Of a stretch of DNA of 34,300 bases, positions 21,241 through 30,052 are shown in pieces (position 1 is the stretch's first letter; each line of letters opens with the position of its first letter). A program made the position numbers and the translations under genes. The stretch comes from Bacteroidota bacterium (GTDB taxonomy: Bacteria; Bacteroidota; Bacteroidia; Bacteroidales; UBA7332), in NCBI GenBank assembly GCA_030706585.1, contig JAUZOF010000006.1:1-34300 (forward strand), written 5' to 3'. The notes under the pieces are model-generated. The model was not told the DNA's origin and made no database searches. It saw only the letters and a program-made list of their open reading frames with translations.

Positions 21241-23700
21241 ATGAAGAAAATCGTATGTTTACTCTTTGCTCTGATTTGTTTTAATGTCATACAAGCGCAA
21301 TCCTTAGATCTTTTAAAGAATTTGAACACCGACGATTTGAGTGAGCAACAGGTTCAGGATATTGTCTCTAAAATGCAATCTGAAGGTGTCTCTATGAATC
21401 AGCTAGACCAATATGCCACTGCTAAAGGAGCATCCAAAGAAGAGATTGCCAAACTCAAAAAAAGAATCGTCAAATACAATGACAAATTAGGTGGAGCAAA
21501 AAAACGAATTTCTACATCTGACGAAAACCAAATGCCGGAAGAATTCCGGTTCGATCCTGAAAAGGCAAAGTATTACGAAGCTTATTTAGCAAAACAGGAT
21601 TCCATCAAAGCTGCTAAACCCAAAATCTTCGGAGCCTCGATCTTCAACGACGTTAATCTATCATTTGAGCCCAACCTGAGATTAGCGACTCCACAAAACT
21701 ACATATTAGGTCCTGATGACGAATTACTCATTGATGTCTATGGGGTATCGGAAGTCAGTCATAAAGTAAATGTCAGCCCGGAAGGAAATATCAGAATCCC
21801 CAATGTCGGTGTAATCTCTGTTGGAGGATTAACTATTGAAGAGGCAAAGAAAATAATTAAATCACGACTTGCCAGAGTTTATGGAGGAATTTCTGCAGGA
21901 AATACATTTGTTAGCATCGCGTTAGGAGATATCCGCAGTATAACGGTAAATGTTATTGGTGAAATTGTTTATCCCGGTTCATATACAATACCATCATTAG
22001 CTACTGTATTCAATGCTCTTTATCAGTCGGGCGGTCCCAAGGAAAGTGGTTCATTCCGTGATATCCAAGTGATCCGAAACAGTAAAGTAATTGCAACCAT
22101 TGACTTATATGATTTCCTGGTTTACGGCAAACAAAGTAATCTTCGCCTTCATGATCAGGACGCTATCAAAGTACTCCCTTATCGCAATCGTGTAACAATC
22201 ACCGGTGAGGTTAAAAATCCGGCTATTTTTGAAATGAAACCCGGAGAAACGCTCAAAGAACTTATCGAATTTGCCGGTGGATTTACAGAAAAAGCTTACC
22301 GCGAACGCATTACAGCTAACAGAAACACATTGAAAGAAAAGTCTGTTATTGATATCGCTTATGATGAATTCAAGATATTTAAAACCGAACCCGGAGATGA
22401 ATACAAGGTAGGTGAGATTTTGAATCGTTACACCAACCGTGTTCAAATAGCAGGAGCTGTTTATCGTCCGGGAGCCTATGCTCTTACCAAAGACATGAAT
22501 CTTAGAACTCTGCTTGAAAAGGCTGACGGACTGAAAGAAGATGCATTCGTAAATAGTGCCACCATCTTCAGAAAGAATGCAACCGGACTACCCGAAATGA
22601 CCACCTTCTGTCCTAAAGATATATTAGAAGGAAAAAGTACAATTCTTCTACAAAGAGAAGATAGTATATTCATCTCTTCTGTTCTTGATCTGAAAGAAAA
22701 AGAATTTGTTTATATTTCAGGGGAAGTGATGAACCCTGGAAGATTTCCTTTTGCTGATGGTATGAGCCTAAAGGATATTATCCTGATGTCAAATGGATTT
22801 AAGAATACGGCTAACGTAGGTGAGATTGAAATATATCGCCAAATTACGGATGAAAATATTCTGAATAAAAATATCAACAAAGCGGAATCATTTAAAATCC
22901 AGATGGACAAAAACCTGTCACTTGAGCAGACTGCTTCTTTCAAATTAAAAAGAGAAGACCGTGTCATGATTCGTCCAATTTTTGGATTTGAGAATATGAA
23001 AGATGTTAAGATCGAGGGTGAAGTCAGATCTGCAGGTAGTTATGTAATAACCTCAAAGAACCAGCGAATTTCAGATCTGATTAAATTAGCCGGAGGTTTA
23101 ACAAACTACGCTTACCCAGAAGGTGCTTTCTTAATTCGCAAGTTAGAGAGTAATGAATCCCAGAAGAAATTACTGGAAGACATCTCCGGTAGTATATCTT
23201 CAAAAGTGATAAAAAAAGGAAATGAAATTGACAGCCTAAGAGTTAAGAAAGAAATTCTCAATGAAACTCAAACCGTTGCGATTAACCTTGAAAAGATATT
23301 GAAAAAACCGGGTTCGGACTACGATCTTAAACTTGAAGCCGGTGATGTATTATCTATTCCTAAATCCCTTGAAACAGTCACAATAAACGGAGAAGTGCTG
23401 CGTCCAAACACCGTTCGTTATCAAAAAGGAAAATCTTTTGGCTTTTATGTCAACAATGCAGGTGGGTATAGTACAAATGCTAAAACGAGTAAATCTTACA
23501 TTATACATGCCAATGGTTCAGTAGAGGTTACGACCTGCTTTTTAGGACTTAAATTTTACCCGAAAGTAAAACCGGGATCACGCATTATTGTACCAGAGAA
23601 ACCAGTTAGAAAATCAATGACTACTGCAGAGACAGTTGCTATTTCAACAAGTTTGGTTTCTGTATTAGCTATATTATTAAGCGTAATAAAATCGTTTTAA
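21241..23700 (+). CDS. Polysaccharide export outer-membrane protein, SLBB repeats
   Basis: A Wza-like exporter of capsule or exopolysaccharide. The 819 residues contain a signal peptide (about 1-19, ending VIQAQ), a helical, charged stretch, the polysaccharide export domain (from about 153, YILGPDDELLIDVYGV and VNVSPEGNIRIPNVGVI), then about six SLBB modules marked by VIGEIVYPGSY, ITGEVKNPAIF, IAGAVYRPGAY, ISGEVMNPGRF, IEGEVRSAGSY and INGEVLRPNTV. A hydrophobic segment at the very C-terminus (TVAISTSLVSVLAILLSVI) could enter the outer membrane or anchor the protein. It is about twice the length of Wza because of the extra SLBB modules. The Wzz-type gene follows 40 bases later. Confidence 0.93.
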   Translation: MKKIVCLLFALICFNVIQAQSLDLLKNLNTDDLSEQQVQDIVSKMQSEGVSMNQLDQYATAKGASKEEIAKLKKRIVKYNDKLGGAKKRISTSDENQMPEEFRFDPEKAKYYEAYLAKQDSIKAAKPKIFGASIFNDVNLSFEPNLRLATPQNYILGPDDELLIDVYGVSEVSHKVNVSPEGNIRIPNVGVISVGGLTIEEAKKIIKSRLARVYGGISAGNTFVSIALGDIRSITVNVIGEIVYPGSYTIPSLATVFNALYQSGGPKESGSFRDIQVIRNSKVIATIDLYDFLVYGKQSNLRLHDQDAIKVLPYRNRVTITGEVKNPAIFEMKPGETLKELIEFAGGFTEKAYRERITANRNTLKEKSVIDIAYDEFKIFKTEPGDEYKVGEILNRYTNRVQIAGAVYRPGAYALTKDMNLRTLLEKADGLKEDAFVNSATIFRKNATGLPEMTTFCPKDILEGKSTILLQREDSIFISSVLDLKEKEFVYISGEVMNPGRFPFADGMSLKDIILMSNGFKNTANVGEIEIYRQITDENILNKNINKAESFKIQMDKNLSLEQTASFKLKREDRVMIRPIFGFENMKDVKIEGEVRSAGSYVITSKNQRISDLIKLAGGLTNYAYPEGAFLIRKLESNESQKKLLEDISGSISSKVIKKGNEIDSLRVKKEILNETQTVAINLEKILKKPGSDYDLKLEAGDVLSIPKSLETVTINGEVLRPNTVRYQKGKSFGFYVNNAGGYSTNAKTSKSYIIHANGSVEVTTCFLGLKFYPKVKPGSRIIVPEKPVRKSMTTAETVAISTSLVSVLAILLSVIKSF

Positions 23701-23740
23701 ACGCCTCTAAAAGATTAATACAAAAGAGATACTGGAATAT

Positions 23741-24817
23741 ATGGAAGAAAATATTATAAACGAAGACAGCGAAATATCCATTAAGGATTTAATCAAACAC
23801 TTTAAAGACGTAAAAAGGTTGATTCGAAAGAAATCAATCACAATTTCTATAATAATAGCGCTGTCTGCAGCAATTGGACTTACAATCTCTTTAACCACTA
23901 AGCCCAAATACACAGCTTCTCTCTCTTTTGCAGTTGAAGATGATGAAAAAGCAAGTGGGATATCAAATCTGGCCAGTCAGTTTGGATTCTCATTAGGAGG
24001 TTCTTCAAGTGGAGCCTTTGGAGGAGATAATCTTTTTGAACTATTTACCTCTCATTACCTCATTGAAAAAACACTTTTATCTCCAATTACGATTGACAAC
24101 CAAAAAACCAATCTTCTCAATCTATATATTAAGACGTATGAGTTGGATGAAAAATGGAAAAAAAGCAAATTCAAAGAGATAAGAGAATTAAACTTTCCAA
24201 TTGATCAAAAACAGGAAACGTTTAGCAGACCTCAGGATAGCATTATCAAATTAATCTACGGACAGATCTTAAAAAAGCCATTGCTAACTGTTAGTAGAAG
24301 AAGTAAAAAGCTAAGCATCGGAGATATTTCTTTTGTTTCTGAGAATGAAGCTTTATCAAAATATTTCGTAGAGAACTTAACTCAAGTAACAACACAATTT
24401 TACGTTGATACAAAAACAAAAATTACCCGTCAAAACTACGAAACATTAAAGCACCAAACTGATTCTATCAAAGCTGAACTTGACAGAGCCGTTTCTCAAC
24501 GAGCATTTATGGCAGACAATCTACTTAATGCAGTTAAGCCTTCTGCAGGCATAGGTCTTGCAAAAAAACAAACAGATATACAGGTTTCCGCTAATGCTTA
24601 TATTGAAATGAAGAAAAACCTGGAAATGCTAAAAATCAGTTTAGGAAGAGAAACCCCTCTCATCCAAATAATTGATGCCCCAATTTTCCCATTAGAAAAA
24701 ATACGAATTGGTAAAATAAAAGGCACTGCAATAGGGTTTACAGTTGGGTGTTTCATCTCATTTATATATTTAATAGGACTCTTAATAATAGAAAAGTTAC
24801 GTAGTCAAATAGTATAA
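23741..24817 (+). CDS. Wzz-type chain-length determinant / export inner-membrane protein
   Basis: An inner-membrane protein that regulates polysaccharide length or forms the export co-polymerase. In 358 residues, a cytoplasmic start with SIKDLIKHFKD leads into a first helix (about 35-55) and the typical TKPKYTASLSFAVEDDE, then a long helical periplasmic part and a second helix (about 328-350) preceded by the Pro-containing IDAPIFPLEKIRIGK. Only a few residues follow the last helix, so it lacks a C-terminal tyrosine-kinase domain. It is co-transcribed with the SLBB gene. Glycosyltransferases are absent, so the sugar genes must be elsewhere. Confidence 0.9.
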   Translation: MEENIINEDSEISIKDLIKHFKDVKRLIRKKSITISIIIALSAAIGLTISLTTKPKYTASLSFAVEDDEKASGISNLASQFGFSLGGSSSGAFGGDNLFELFTSHYLIEKTLLSPITIDNQKTNLLNLYIKTYELDEKWKKSKFKEIRELNFPIDQKQETFSRPQDSIIKLIYGQILKKPLLTVSRRSKKLSIGDISFVSENEALSKYFVENLTQVTTQFYVDTKTKITRQNYETLKHQTDSIKAELDRAVSQRAFMADNLLNAVKPSAGIGLAKKQTDIQVSANAYIEMKKNLEMLKISLGRETPLIQIIDAPIFPLEKIRIGKIKGTAIGFTVGCFISFIYLIGLLIIEKLRSQIV

Positions 24818-24838
24818 GCTATTCTGCTACAAATAAGG

Positions 24839-24902
24839 TACCCTATAAGTCGCCTTCTTTCTATATTGTTTTAGAAAGAATCGATTTATAGGGTAGCTTT
24901 TA
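24839..24902 (+). terminator. Terminator of the SLBB/Wzz operon
   Basis: A long hairpin: TACCCTATAA (24839-24848) with TTATAGGGTA (24886-24895), an internal loop, then TTCTTTCTA (24855-24863) with TAGAAAGAA (24872-24880). A short T-run follows. It begins about 20 bases after the stop. Confidence 0.8.
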
Positions 24903-25030
24903 TTCAAACTTTTAATAAAACAGCAATGTTGTATCTTATAAACCGACTATCCCTTTGCAGCATATTATAACTTAGCAAACAGACTCTTCAAATTTTTAGA
25001 GATTTGTTAGCTGACAGATGTGAAATCTTT

Positions 25031-25038
25031 TATATTTG
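25031..25038 (+). promoter_or_regulatory. -7 element of the OmpA gene
   Basis: TATATTTG followed by C, 20-27 bases upstream of the chosen ATG at 25058. It lies inside the longer open frame that starts at 25004, which argues against that earlier start. Confidence 0.55.
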
Positions 25039-25057
25039 CAATATTAAAGTCTGGATT

Positions 25058-26692
25058 ATGAAGAAACAACATTTTCTCTTTCTTCTTTTTACTGTTTGTC
25101 TACCATTTACCCAAGCACAAGTAAGTGATTCAAACAATTTCCCTAAGCTTACCACAAGTAAATCGTCAGATAACTGGTTCATCGGGGCCGGGATTGGAGC
25201 TGGGATCAGTAACCACTCCCTTGAAAAAGGATTCGGTAGCTCGGGTAACTCTTCTATAAAACTTGCCCCCCCGGTAATAAATATCTTTGGAGGAAAATGG
25301 CTGACACCAGGAGTAGGTCTGCGACTAGAAACCGGAATATGGGATATCAATACATGGATTCCTCATACCACAATTTCTGGAAGTATTATTCCTCCCGGAA
25401 TAATATCGGTAAACACGACTACCACAAAAATCAAACAGGATATTCTTGGATTTGACTTACACGGTGAAGTGCTTTTTAATTTGAATAATCTCATTGCCGG
25501 ATACAATCCTGAAAGAAGAAATTCATTATCGATCTACCTGGGACCTGGAATTACAGCCATGAAGATTAAAGATTCTTCCACTGTATATAAAAACCTGATC
25601 GTTAATTCGGGATTGATTTTCGAGCATAAATTCAGCAGTTCACTCGCATTCTTTGCAGATGTCAAAGAATCAATAATTCCTTTGTATTTCAAATTCAATA
25701 CCAGTTTCAATTCGTCAAATATCAAATATGAAGGATTTGCATCGCTGACCCTCGGTGTTACTTATACTTTTCCAGGAACATACCGCGGATTCAGAACTGC
25801 ATTCTTACCGGAAGAGAAGGATAAACTCAACAAAAAAATCAACGAACTAACCGATGACAAGAGCAAACTCAATGCTGAAAACGAAAAACTCGTAAAAGCC
25901 TATGATGAACTGAAATCAGACTATGAGAAAGCGGCTCAGAGTGCTATTGAGCTCAAACAGTTGATAAAAAAATATGATCTCCCGGAGTGCAGTAAAATTT
26001 TACTTTGTGACTTCGTAAGTTTTGACATAGATAAGAGCGTGTATCAACCTAATGAAGAAGACAATATCCGTAAAGCGGCTGATGAGTTTGCAAAAAGTAA
26101 AGACTGTGTTATTGAGATCTACGGGTATGCAGATCCAAGTACGGGAACCCGCTCTTACAACCTCAACTTAAGTAAACGAAGAGCCGAATATGTAGCAAAC
26201 ATATTGAAAACGAAATACAATATTCCGGCAAACAGAATTGTAATCAAACATTTCGGGGGCAATCAGGCTCCGATCGAAAATCATGCTACGAATAAGATTG
26301 CCTTGTTCTTCTTATCTAAATCGCCATCGACAGACACTTTGGCAGAGTCAACAACAGAGCCAAAGACTGAAGCTGAAACTCGCAACCAAGAAGCTGCAAA
26401 AATACCAAAGATTGAAGCAGAACAGCCTACTCAAGCAAATTCGACTGATACCATTGCAACAGAAGTCATGCAACCCGGTTCCAGACTGACGTTACTGGCA
26501 TTGAAATATTATGGCGATAAGATTTTCTGGGTCTATATCTACGAATATAATAAGAAGAAAATCCGAAATCCGAATACTGTTCCTGTAGGAACCGTACTTG
26601 ATATTCCTTCTAAAGAGAAATACGGAATTGATTCCTCCAATCCCGAGTCAATCGCTAAAGCCAAAAGGCTATTCGGAAAAATAATGTATTAA
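25058..26692 (+). CDS. OmpA-family protein with C-terminal LysM-like tail
   Basis: An outer-membrane protein that would tie the membrane to peptidoglycan. In the 544 residues, the signal peptide ends near FTQAQ (about 21). An N-terminal beta-barrel follows (about 40-255). A coiled coil spans about 255-305 (heptad-rich KLNKKINELTDDKSKLNAEN). An OmpA domain follows (about 315-420, VSFDIDKSVYQPNEEDNIRK and the NLNLSKRRAEYVANILK loop that contacts diaminopimelate). After a Glu/Thr-rich linker comes a LysM-like module (about 465-530, PGSRLTLLALKYYGDKIFWV, NTVPVGTVLDIP). Having two glycan-binding modules is unusual. The start at 25058 was chosen for the signal peptide and the promoter. Confidence 0.88.
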   Translation: MKKQHFLFLLFTVCLPFTQAQVSDSNNFPKLTTSKSSDNWFIGAGIGAGISNHSLEKGFGSSGNSSIKLAPPVINIFGGKWLTPGVGLRLETGIWDINTWIPHTTISGSIIPPGIISVNTTTTKIKQDILGFDLHGEVLFNLNNLIAGYNPERRNSLSIYLGPGITAMKIKDSSTVYKNLIVNSGLIFEHKFSSSLAFFADVKESIIPLYFKFNTSFNSSNIKYEGFASLTLGVTYTFPGTYRGFRTAFLPEEKDKLNKKINELTDDKSKLNAENEKLVKAYDELKSDYEKAAQSAIELKQLIKKYDLPECSKILLCDFVSFDIDKSVYQPNEEDNIRKAADEFAKSKDCVIEIYGYADPSTGTRSYNLNLSKRRAEYVANILKTKYNIPANRIVIKHFGGNQAPIENHATNKIALFFLSKSPSTDTLAESTTEPKTEAETRNQEAAKIPKIEAEQPTQANSTDTIATEVMQPGSRLTLLALKYYGDKIFWVYIYEYNKKKIRNPNTVPVGTVLDIPSKEKYGIDSSNPESIAKAKRLFGKIMY

Positions 26693-26694
26693 CA

Positions 26695-26736
26695 AAAAAG
26701 ACCCGCTGTCAAATGATTCTGACAGCGGGCCTTTTT
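26695..26736. terminator. Bidirectional terminator between convergent genes
   Basis: CCCGCTGTCA (26702-26711) pairs with TGACAGCGGG (26720-26729) around an 8-base loop; runs of Ts follow on both strands. It serves the OmpA gene and the minus-strand recycling operon. Confidence 0.9.
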
Positions 26737-26737
26737 A

Positions 26738-27466
26738 TTATCGAAGAAAGGCTTCAGCCTTTTCTATAGCTTCCGGTTTTCCCACATCCAATAAATAGCA
26801 GTCATTCTGCAAATAAGCCTGTAAACGTGCTTTCTCGGCAATAGAAAGATAATAGTCAATAATCGAAAACTTCCCCTCCCATTTATCCATATCGTTCAAT
26901 ACAGAAGGCGAAAGAATATGTATTCCACCAAACGAATATTTCTTGTAATCTGCCGGATTAAAGCCAGCTATCGGCGATTTCACCTCGCCGGTCACGCTAT
27001 TGGTCCAGCCCTTCATCATTCCGGTATCATCAAACAGCAACGAACGGTCTGCATCCACTTCCTTAACCAAAAGCGTTGCATCGGATTTTGAGTTAAGATG
27101 GTGCTGATACATTTTCGCCAAATCCACATCGGAAAGGATATCAACATTATGCACCAGAAAAGGTTTTCCGTCATCGAAAAACCAGGAGGCTTTTTTGATG
27201 CCCCCACCGGTTTCAAGGAGCAAGTCCTGTTCGTCCGAAATCTCGACACGAATACCAAAACGGTCGTTTTCATCTAAAAAACGAATTACCTGATTGGCAA
27301 AATGATGAACATTGACAATGATTTCATCAAAACCAGCTGCTTTGAGCTTTTCAATAGTGATTTGGAGCAGCGGTTTACCATTGACCGGAATCAAGGCCTT
27401 TGGTATCGAGTGAGTAAAAGGCTTCATGCGGGTACCGAGTCCCGCGGCAAATATGAGGGCTTTCAT
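26738..27466 (-). CDS. MurU-like sugar-1-phosphate nucleotidyltransferase
   Basis: A nucleotidyltransferase that joins a sugar-1-phosphate to NTP. The 242 residues begin with AGLGTRMKPFTHSIPKAL, the GxGTRxxP...PK signature, followed by IVNVHHFANQVIRFL and LLLETGGGIKKA (base and sugar contacts) and a metal-binding Asp in LVHNVDILSDVDL. Its closest functional analogue is MurU, which makes UDP-MurNAc from MurNAc-1-phosphate. This fits because the gene upstream on the same strand encodes an AmgK-like kinase that would provide that substrate. Mannose- or glucose-1-phosphate enzymes share the same signature, so the specificity is inferred from the cluster. Last gene of the operon. Confidence 0.8.
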   Translation of the reverse strand: MKALIFAAGLGTRMKPFTHSIPKALIPVNGKPLLQITIEKLKAAGFDEIIVNVHHFANQVIRFLDENDRFGIRVEISDEQDLLLETGGGIKKASWFFDDGKPFLVHNVDILSDVDLAKMYQHHLNSKSDATLLVKEVDADRSLLFDDTGMMKGWTNSVTGEVKSPIAGFNPADYKKYSFGGIHILSPSVLNDMDKWEGKFSIIDYYLSIAEKARLQAYLQNDCYLLDVGKPEAIEKAEAFLR

Positions 27467-27475
27467 AATTCAAAG

Positions 27476-27505
27476 TGACCTCCCCCAACCCCTCCGAAGG
27501 AGGGG
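27476..27505. repeat. Short GC-rich palindromic repeat
   Basis: CCCCTCC (27489-27495) and GGAGGGG (27499-27505) flank GAA, preceded by TGACCTCCCCCAA. It stands in the roughly 100-base gap between the nucleotidyltransferase and kinase genes. I have met similar sequences as intergenic repeats in Bacteroidota; a search would decide. Confidence 0.6.
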
Positions 27506-27571
27506 AAAAAGACGCAAGCACAGCTTCTTCCTGCCTTCCCTACAGCGAAAATTGGAGTGAGATCGTTATGT

Positions 27572-28555
27572 TTAGTTTAGTTCTTTCAATAAGTTAGTCA
27601 GGTAAGGATATTCCTTGAAACCCTCCTCACCCAGCAGCGAATTAATATTGCGGATGGCTTTCGGAATCATGTCGATGAAATATTGCTTCTTCTCAATCAA
27701 GCCACGGAAGCCACCGGCACCCAACACCTGCAACAGGCGAAACAGGGCAAAGTGTCTCAATCGCTCACGGAAAGCAGCATCATCCACCGGACGATATTTG
27801 CGTAAAGAAGTCAGATAAGAATCAATCAGCAAATCAGTCATTTCAGCTGAATAGTGAGCCTCAACCTGCCAAATAAATGACGCCACATCGTAATAGACCT
27901 GTCCACGGCGACCGCCTTGAAAATCGATAAACCACGGTTCTCCGTCTTTAACAATCACATTGCGCGATTGGAAATCACGATACAGGAAAACATCGTTTTC
28001 TTCAGCTTCAAGCAGATCCGCCATGATTTCGAACTCATCTTCCAGGGTATTTTCACTAAATGCGACACCGTAAGGGCGCAGGAAACAATATTTGAAATAA
28101 TTCAAATCCCAGAAGATGCAACGACGGTCAAACTCCGCCCGGGGAAAACAAACTGAATAATCGAGTCCTTCGGCTCCTTTCACCTGAACATCGGCAAGAG
28201 CAGCCATTGTTTTGCACAGAATCTCTTTTTCATCTGCCGAATAATTATTGGCTTCACGACCTTTGGCTACATAATCAAACAGGGCCAGGTCGCCTAAATC
28301 CTGCTGAATGTAATGCATCCGATCCTCTGAAACGGCATATAACGCTGGAATCGGAAGTCCTTTTCCATTAAAATGTTGTGCGAGATAGATGAACGCCTCA
28401 TTTTCCACAGTTGATTCACCACGCGTACCAATGCAAGAATTTTTCTCACCGATCAGGCGCACATAAAAGCGGTTTGATCCGGAACCGGGAATGGCTTCGG
28501 TCGTTTTCAGCGGTTCGCCAAAGTAGTTTTCAAATAGTTGTTTTAGTTTCTCCAT
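27572..28555 (-). CDS. AmgK-like amino-sugar kinase (APH fold)
   Basis: A phosphotransferase that, as an AmgK analogue, would phosphorylate MurNAc or GlcNAc at C1. The 327 residues carry the APH-fold signatures LYRDFQSRNVIV (catalytic Asp and metal-binding Asn; the usual His of HxD is Tyr here) and WFIDFQGGRRGQVYYDVASF (second Asp, the AmgK-type IDFQ). The start is the ATG at 28555. Codons further upstream are open, but they lie partly inside the dispersed repeat 28570-28658 and read as Cys/His-rich junk. It sits between an AmpG-like importer and a MurU-like enzyme, the arrangement expected for recovery of cell-wall MurNAc. The substrate is inferred. Confidence 0.8.
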   Translation of the reverse strand: MEKLKQLFENYFGEPLKTTEAIPGSGSNRFYVRLIGEKNSCIGTRGESTVENEAFIYLAQHFNGKGLPIPALYAVSEDRMHYIQQDLGDLALFDYVAKGREANNYSADEKEILCKTMAALADVQVKGAEGLDYSVCFPRAEFDRRCIFWDLNYFKYCFLRPYGVAFSENTLEDEFEIMADLLEAEENDVFLYRDFQSRNVIVKDGEPWFIDFQGGRRGQVYYDVASFIWQVEAHYSAEMTDLLIDSYLTSLRKYRPVDDAAFRERLRHFALFRLLQVLGAGGFRGLIEKKQYFIDMIPKAIRNINSLLGEEGFKEYPYLTNLLKELN

Positions 28556-28569
28556 TCTGTTTTTATTTT

Positions 28570-28658
28570 TGGCACACAGATGACACAGATGCGCTGCAAC
28601 ACAGATTTCCACAGATAATCCGTGGAGATCGATTCAAATCAGTGTCATCAGTGTGCTA
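28570..28658. repeat. Dispersed palindromic (MITE-like) repeat, copy 1
   Basis: GGCACACAGATGACACAGAT (28571-28590) is answered at the far end by an inverted copy (ATCAGTGTCATCAGTGTG and CTA, to 28658), with a less regular middle. The 29951-30044 copy is related over its whole length. It fills the gap between the kinase and importer genes. Confidence 0.85.
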
Positions 28659-28662
28659 TTTC

Positions 28663-29937
28663 TTAAATCTTTCTTTTTCCAAAATCCTTATCCACTTTAA
28701 CCACAGCCACCCCGATAAAGGTAAATACAGTACAAAACATGACCCAAAGGAAGAAATGGGGATAGCCCAGCCATTTCTGTACTTTTCCGGCCACCATGGT
28801 CGGCAACATCATGCCCAAAGCCATAATTCCGGTGCAAATGGCGTAATGCGCCGTTTTGTATTTACCTTCGGAGAAATACATCAGGTAGACCATAAACGCG
28901 ACAAATCCAAACCCGTATCCGAATTGCTCTATAGCCACACAAGTAGAAACCGCCCACAGACTGGTTGGATAAAACTGCGATAGATAGACATAGGTCAGAT
29001 GTGGAACGTTGATCATCAATCCCATTGGCCACAACCAATATTTCAGTCCGTTGCGGGAAATAAAAACACCGCCGAGAATTCCGCCCAAAAGCAGAAAAAC
29101 GACAGATACGACTCCATACAGGAAACCTACCTCTTCCGTACTCAGACCAAGTCCGCCTGCCGATCTCTGGTCCAGCATTAACAGCTTACTGATCACCGTG
29201 ATCTGAGCTTCTCCGAAACGGTAAAACAAAATGAACAGCAGAGTTCCCCAGACTTGCTTTTTCTGGAAAAAGCTAACGAAAGTCCCTCCGAATTCTTTCA
29301 GGATATGGCTTACCGAATGTGTCTCAAGAGAGTGATCGCCGTCCGGTCTTGGCAAAGAAAACTTATGCAAAGCCAGCAGCAGAATAAAAAGTGCGGTAAA
29401 AATACCATACACGATCATCCACGCCACTTTGAGGTTTTGTGTCGTTTGCTCAATGTATCCGGCCAACATCACCAACAATCCTTGTCCGGTGATCATCGCA
29501 ATGCGGTAAGAAGTATTTCGAATGCCCATGAATGCGGCCTGATTGTGTGCCGGAAGCGCTAACATATAAAAGCCATCACAGGCGATGTCATGTGTGGCCG
29601 ATGAGAACGCCACCAAAAACAGGAAAGCAAAAGTCATTTGCACCCAATGTGTAGCATGTAAAGAGAAGGCAACTCCGGCCAATCCTACCCCAAGTATTAG
29701 CTGCATCAGAACAATCCACCAGCGCTTGGTTTTGAATATTTCCACAAAAGGGCTCCACAACGGTTTGATCACCCAGGGAAGATTGAGCCAACCGGTGTAC
29801 ATTGCGATTGTATCGTTAGCGAGTCCCAGGCGTTTGTACATGATTCCGGCCACGACCATCACCGCCACGTAGGGCAACCCTTCGGCAAAATAGAGCGAGG
29901 GAATCCAGCTCCAGGGATTTCTTGTTTTTTGTTCCAT
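28663..29937 (-). CDS. AmpG-like muropeptide permease (MFS)
   Basis: An inner-membrane importer that, as AmpG does, would take up GlcNAc-anhydroMurNAc (peptides) released from the cell wall. The 424 residues form about 12 hydrophobic helices. Family-like features are YFAEGLPYVAVMVVAGIMYK and WLNLPWVIKPLWSPFVE at the N-terminus, SSATHDIACDGFYM (AmpG-type motif) at about 133-147, and MGIRNTSYRIAMITGQG. The N-terminus has no cleavable signal, as expected. Upstream lies the SpoIID-type gene and downstream a MurNAc-kinase candidate, which supports a role in recycling. The exact muropeptide is inferred. Confidence 0.85.
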   Translation of the reverse strand: MEQKTRNPWSWIPSLYFAEGLPYVAVMVVAGIMYKRLGLANDTIAMYTGWLNLPWVIKPLWSPFVEIFKTKRWWIVLMQLILGVGLAGVAFSLHATHWVQMTFAFLFLVAFSSATHDIACDGFYMLALPAHNQAAFMGIRNTSYRIAMITGQGLLVMLAGYIEQTTQNLKVAWMIVYGIFTALFILLLALHKFSLPRPDGDHSLETHSVSHILKEFGGTFVSFFQKKQVWGTLLFILFYRFGEAQITVISKLLMLDQRSAGGLGLSTEEVGFLYGVVSVVFLLLGGILGGVFISRNGLKYWLWPMGLMINVPHLTYVYLSQFYPTSLWAVSTCVAIEQFGYGFGFVAFMVYLMYFSEGKYKTAHYAICTGIMALGMMLPTMVAGKVQKWLGYPHFFLWVMFCTVFTFIGVAVVKVDKDFGKRKI

Positions 29938-29950
29938 TTCTTGTTTTTAT

Positions 29951-30044
29951 TGGCACACTGATAACACAGATGCAAGCAACACAGATTTTCACAGATCTTT
30001 CTTATCAGTGAAAATCGATCCAAATCTGTGTCATCTGTGTGCTA
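29951..30044. repeat. Dispersed palindromic (MITE-like) repeat, copy 2
   Basis: Left end GGCACACTGATAACACAGAT, right end ATCTGTGTCATCTGTGTG and CTA in inverted orientation, to 30044. It is related to 28570-28658 throughout. It lies between the SpoIID-type gene and the importer, and ends 9 bases from the SpoIID stop codon. Confidence 0.85.
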
Positions 30045-30052
30045 CAATTTTC

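Noticed and set aside
28556-28612. 19-codon N-terminal extension of the AmgK-like kinase
   Set aside because: Most of it lies in the dispersed repeat 28570-28658 and reads as Cys/His-rich sequence; the ATG at 28555 starts a normal kinase.
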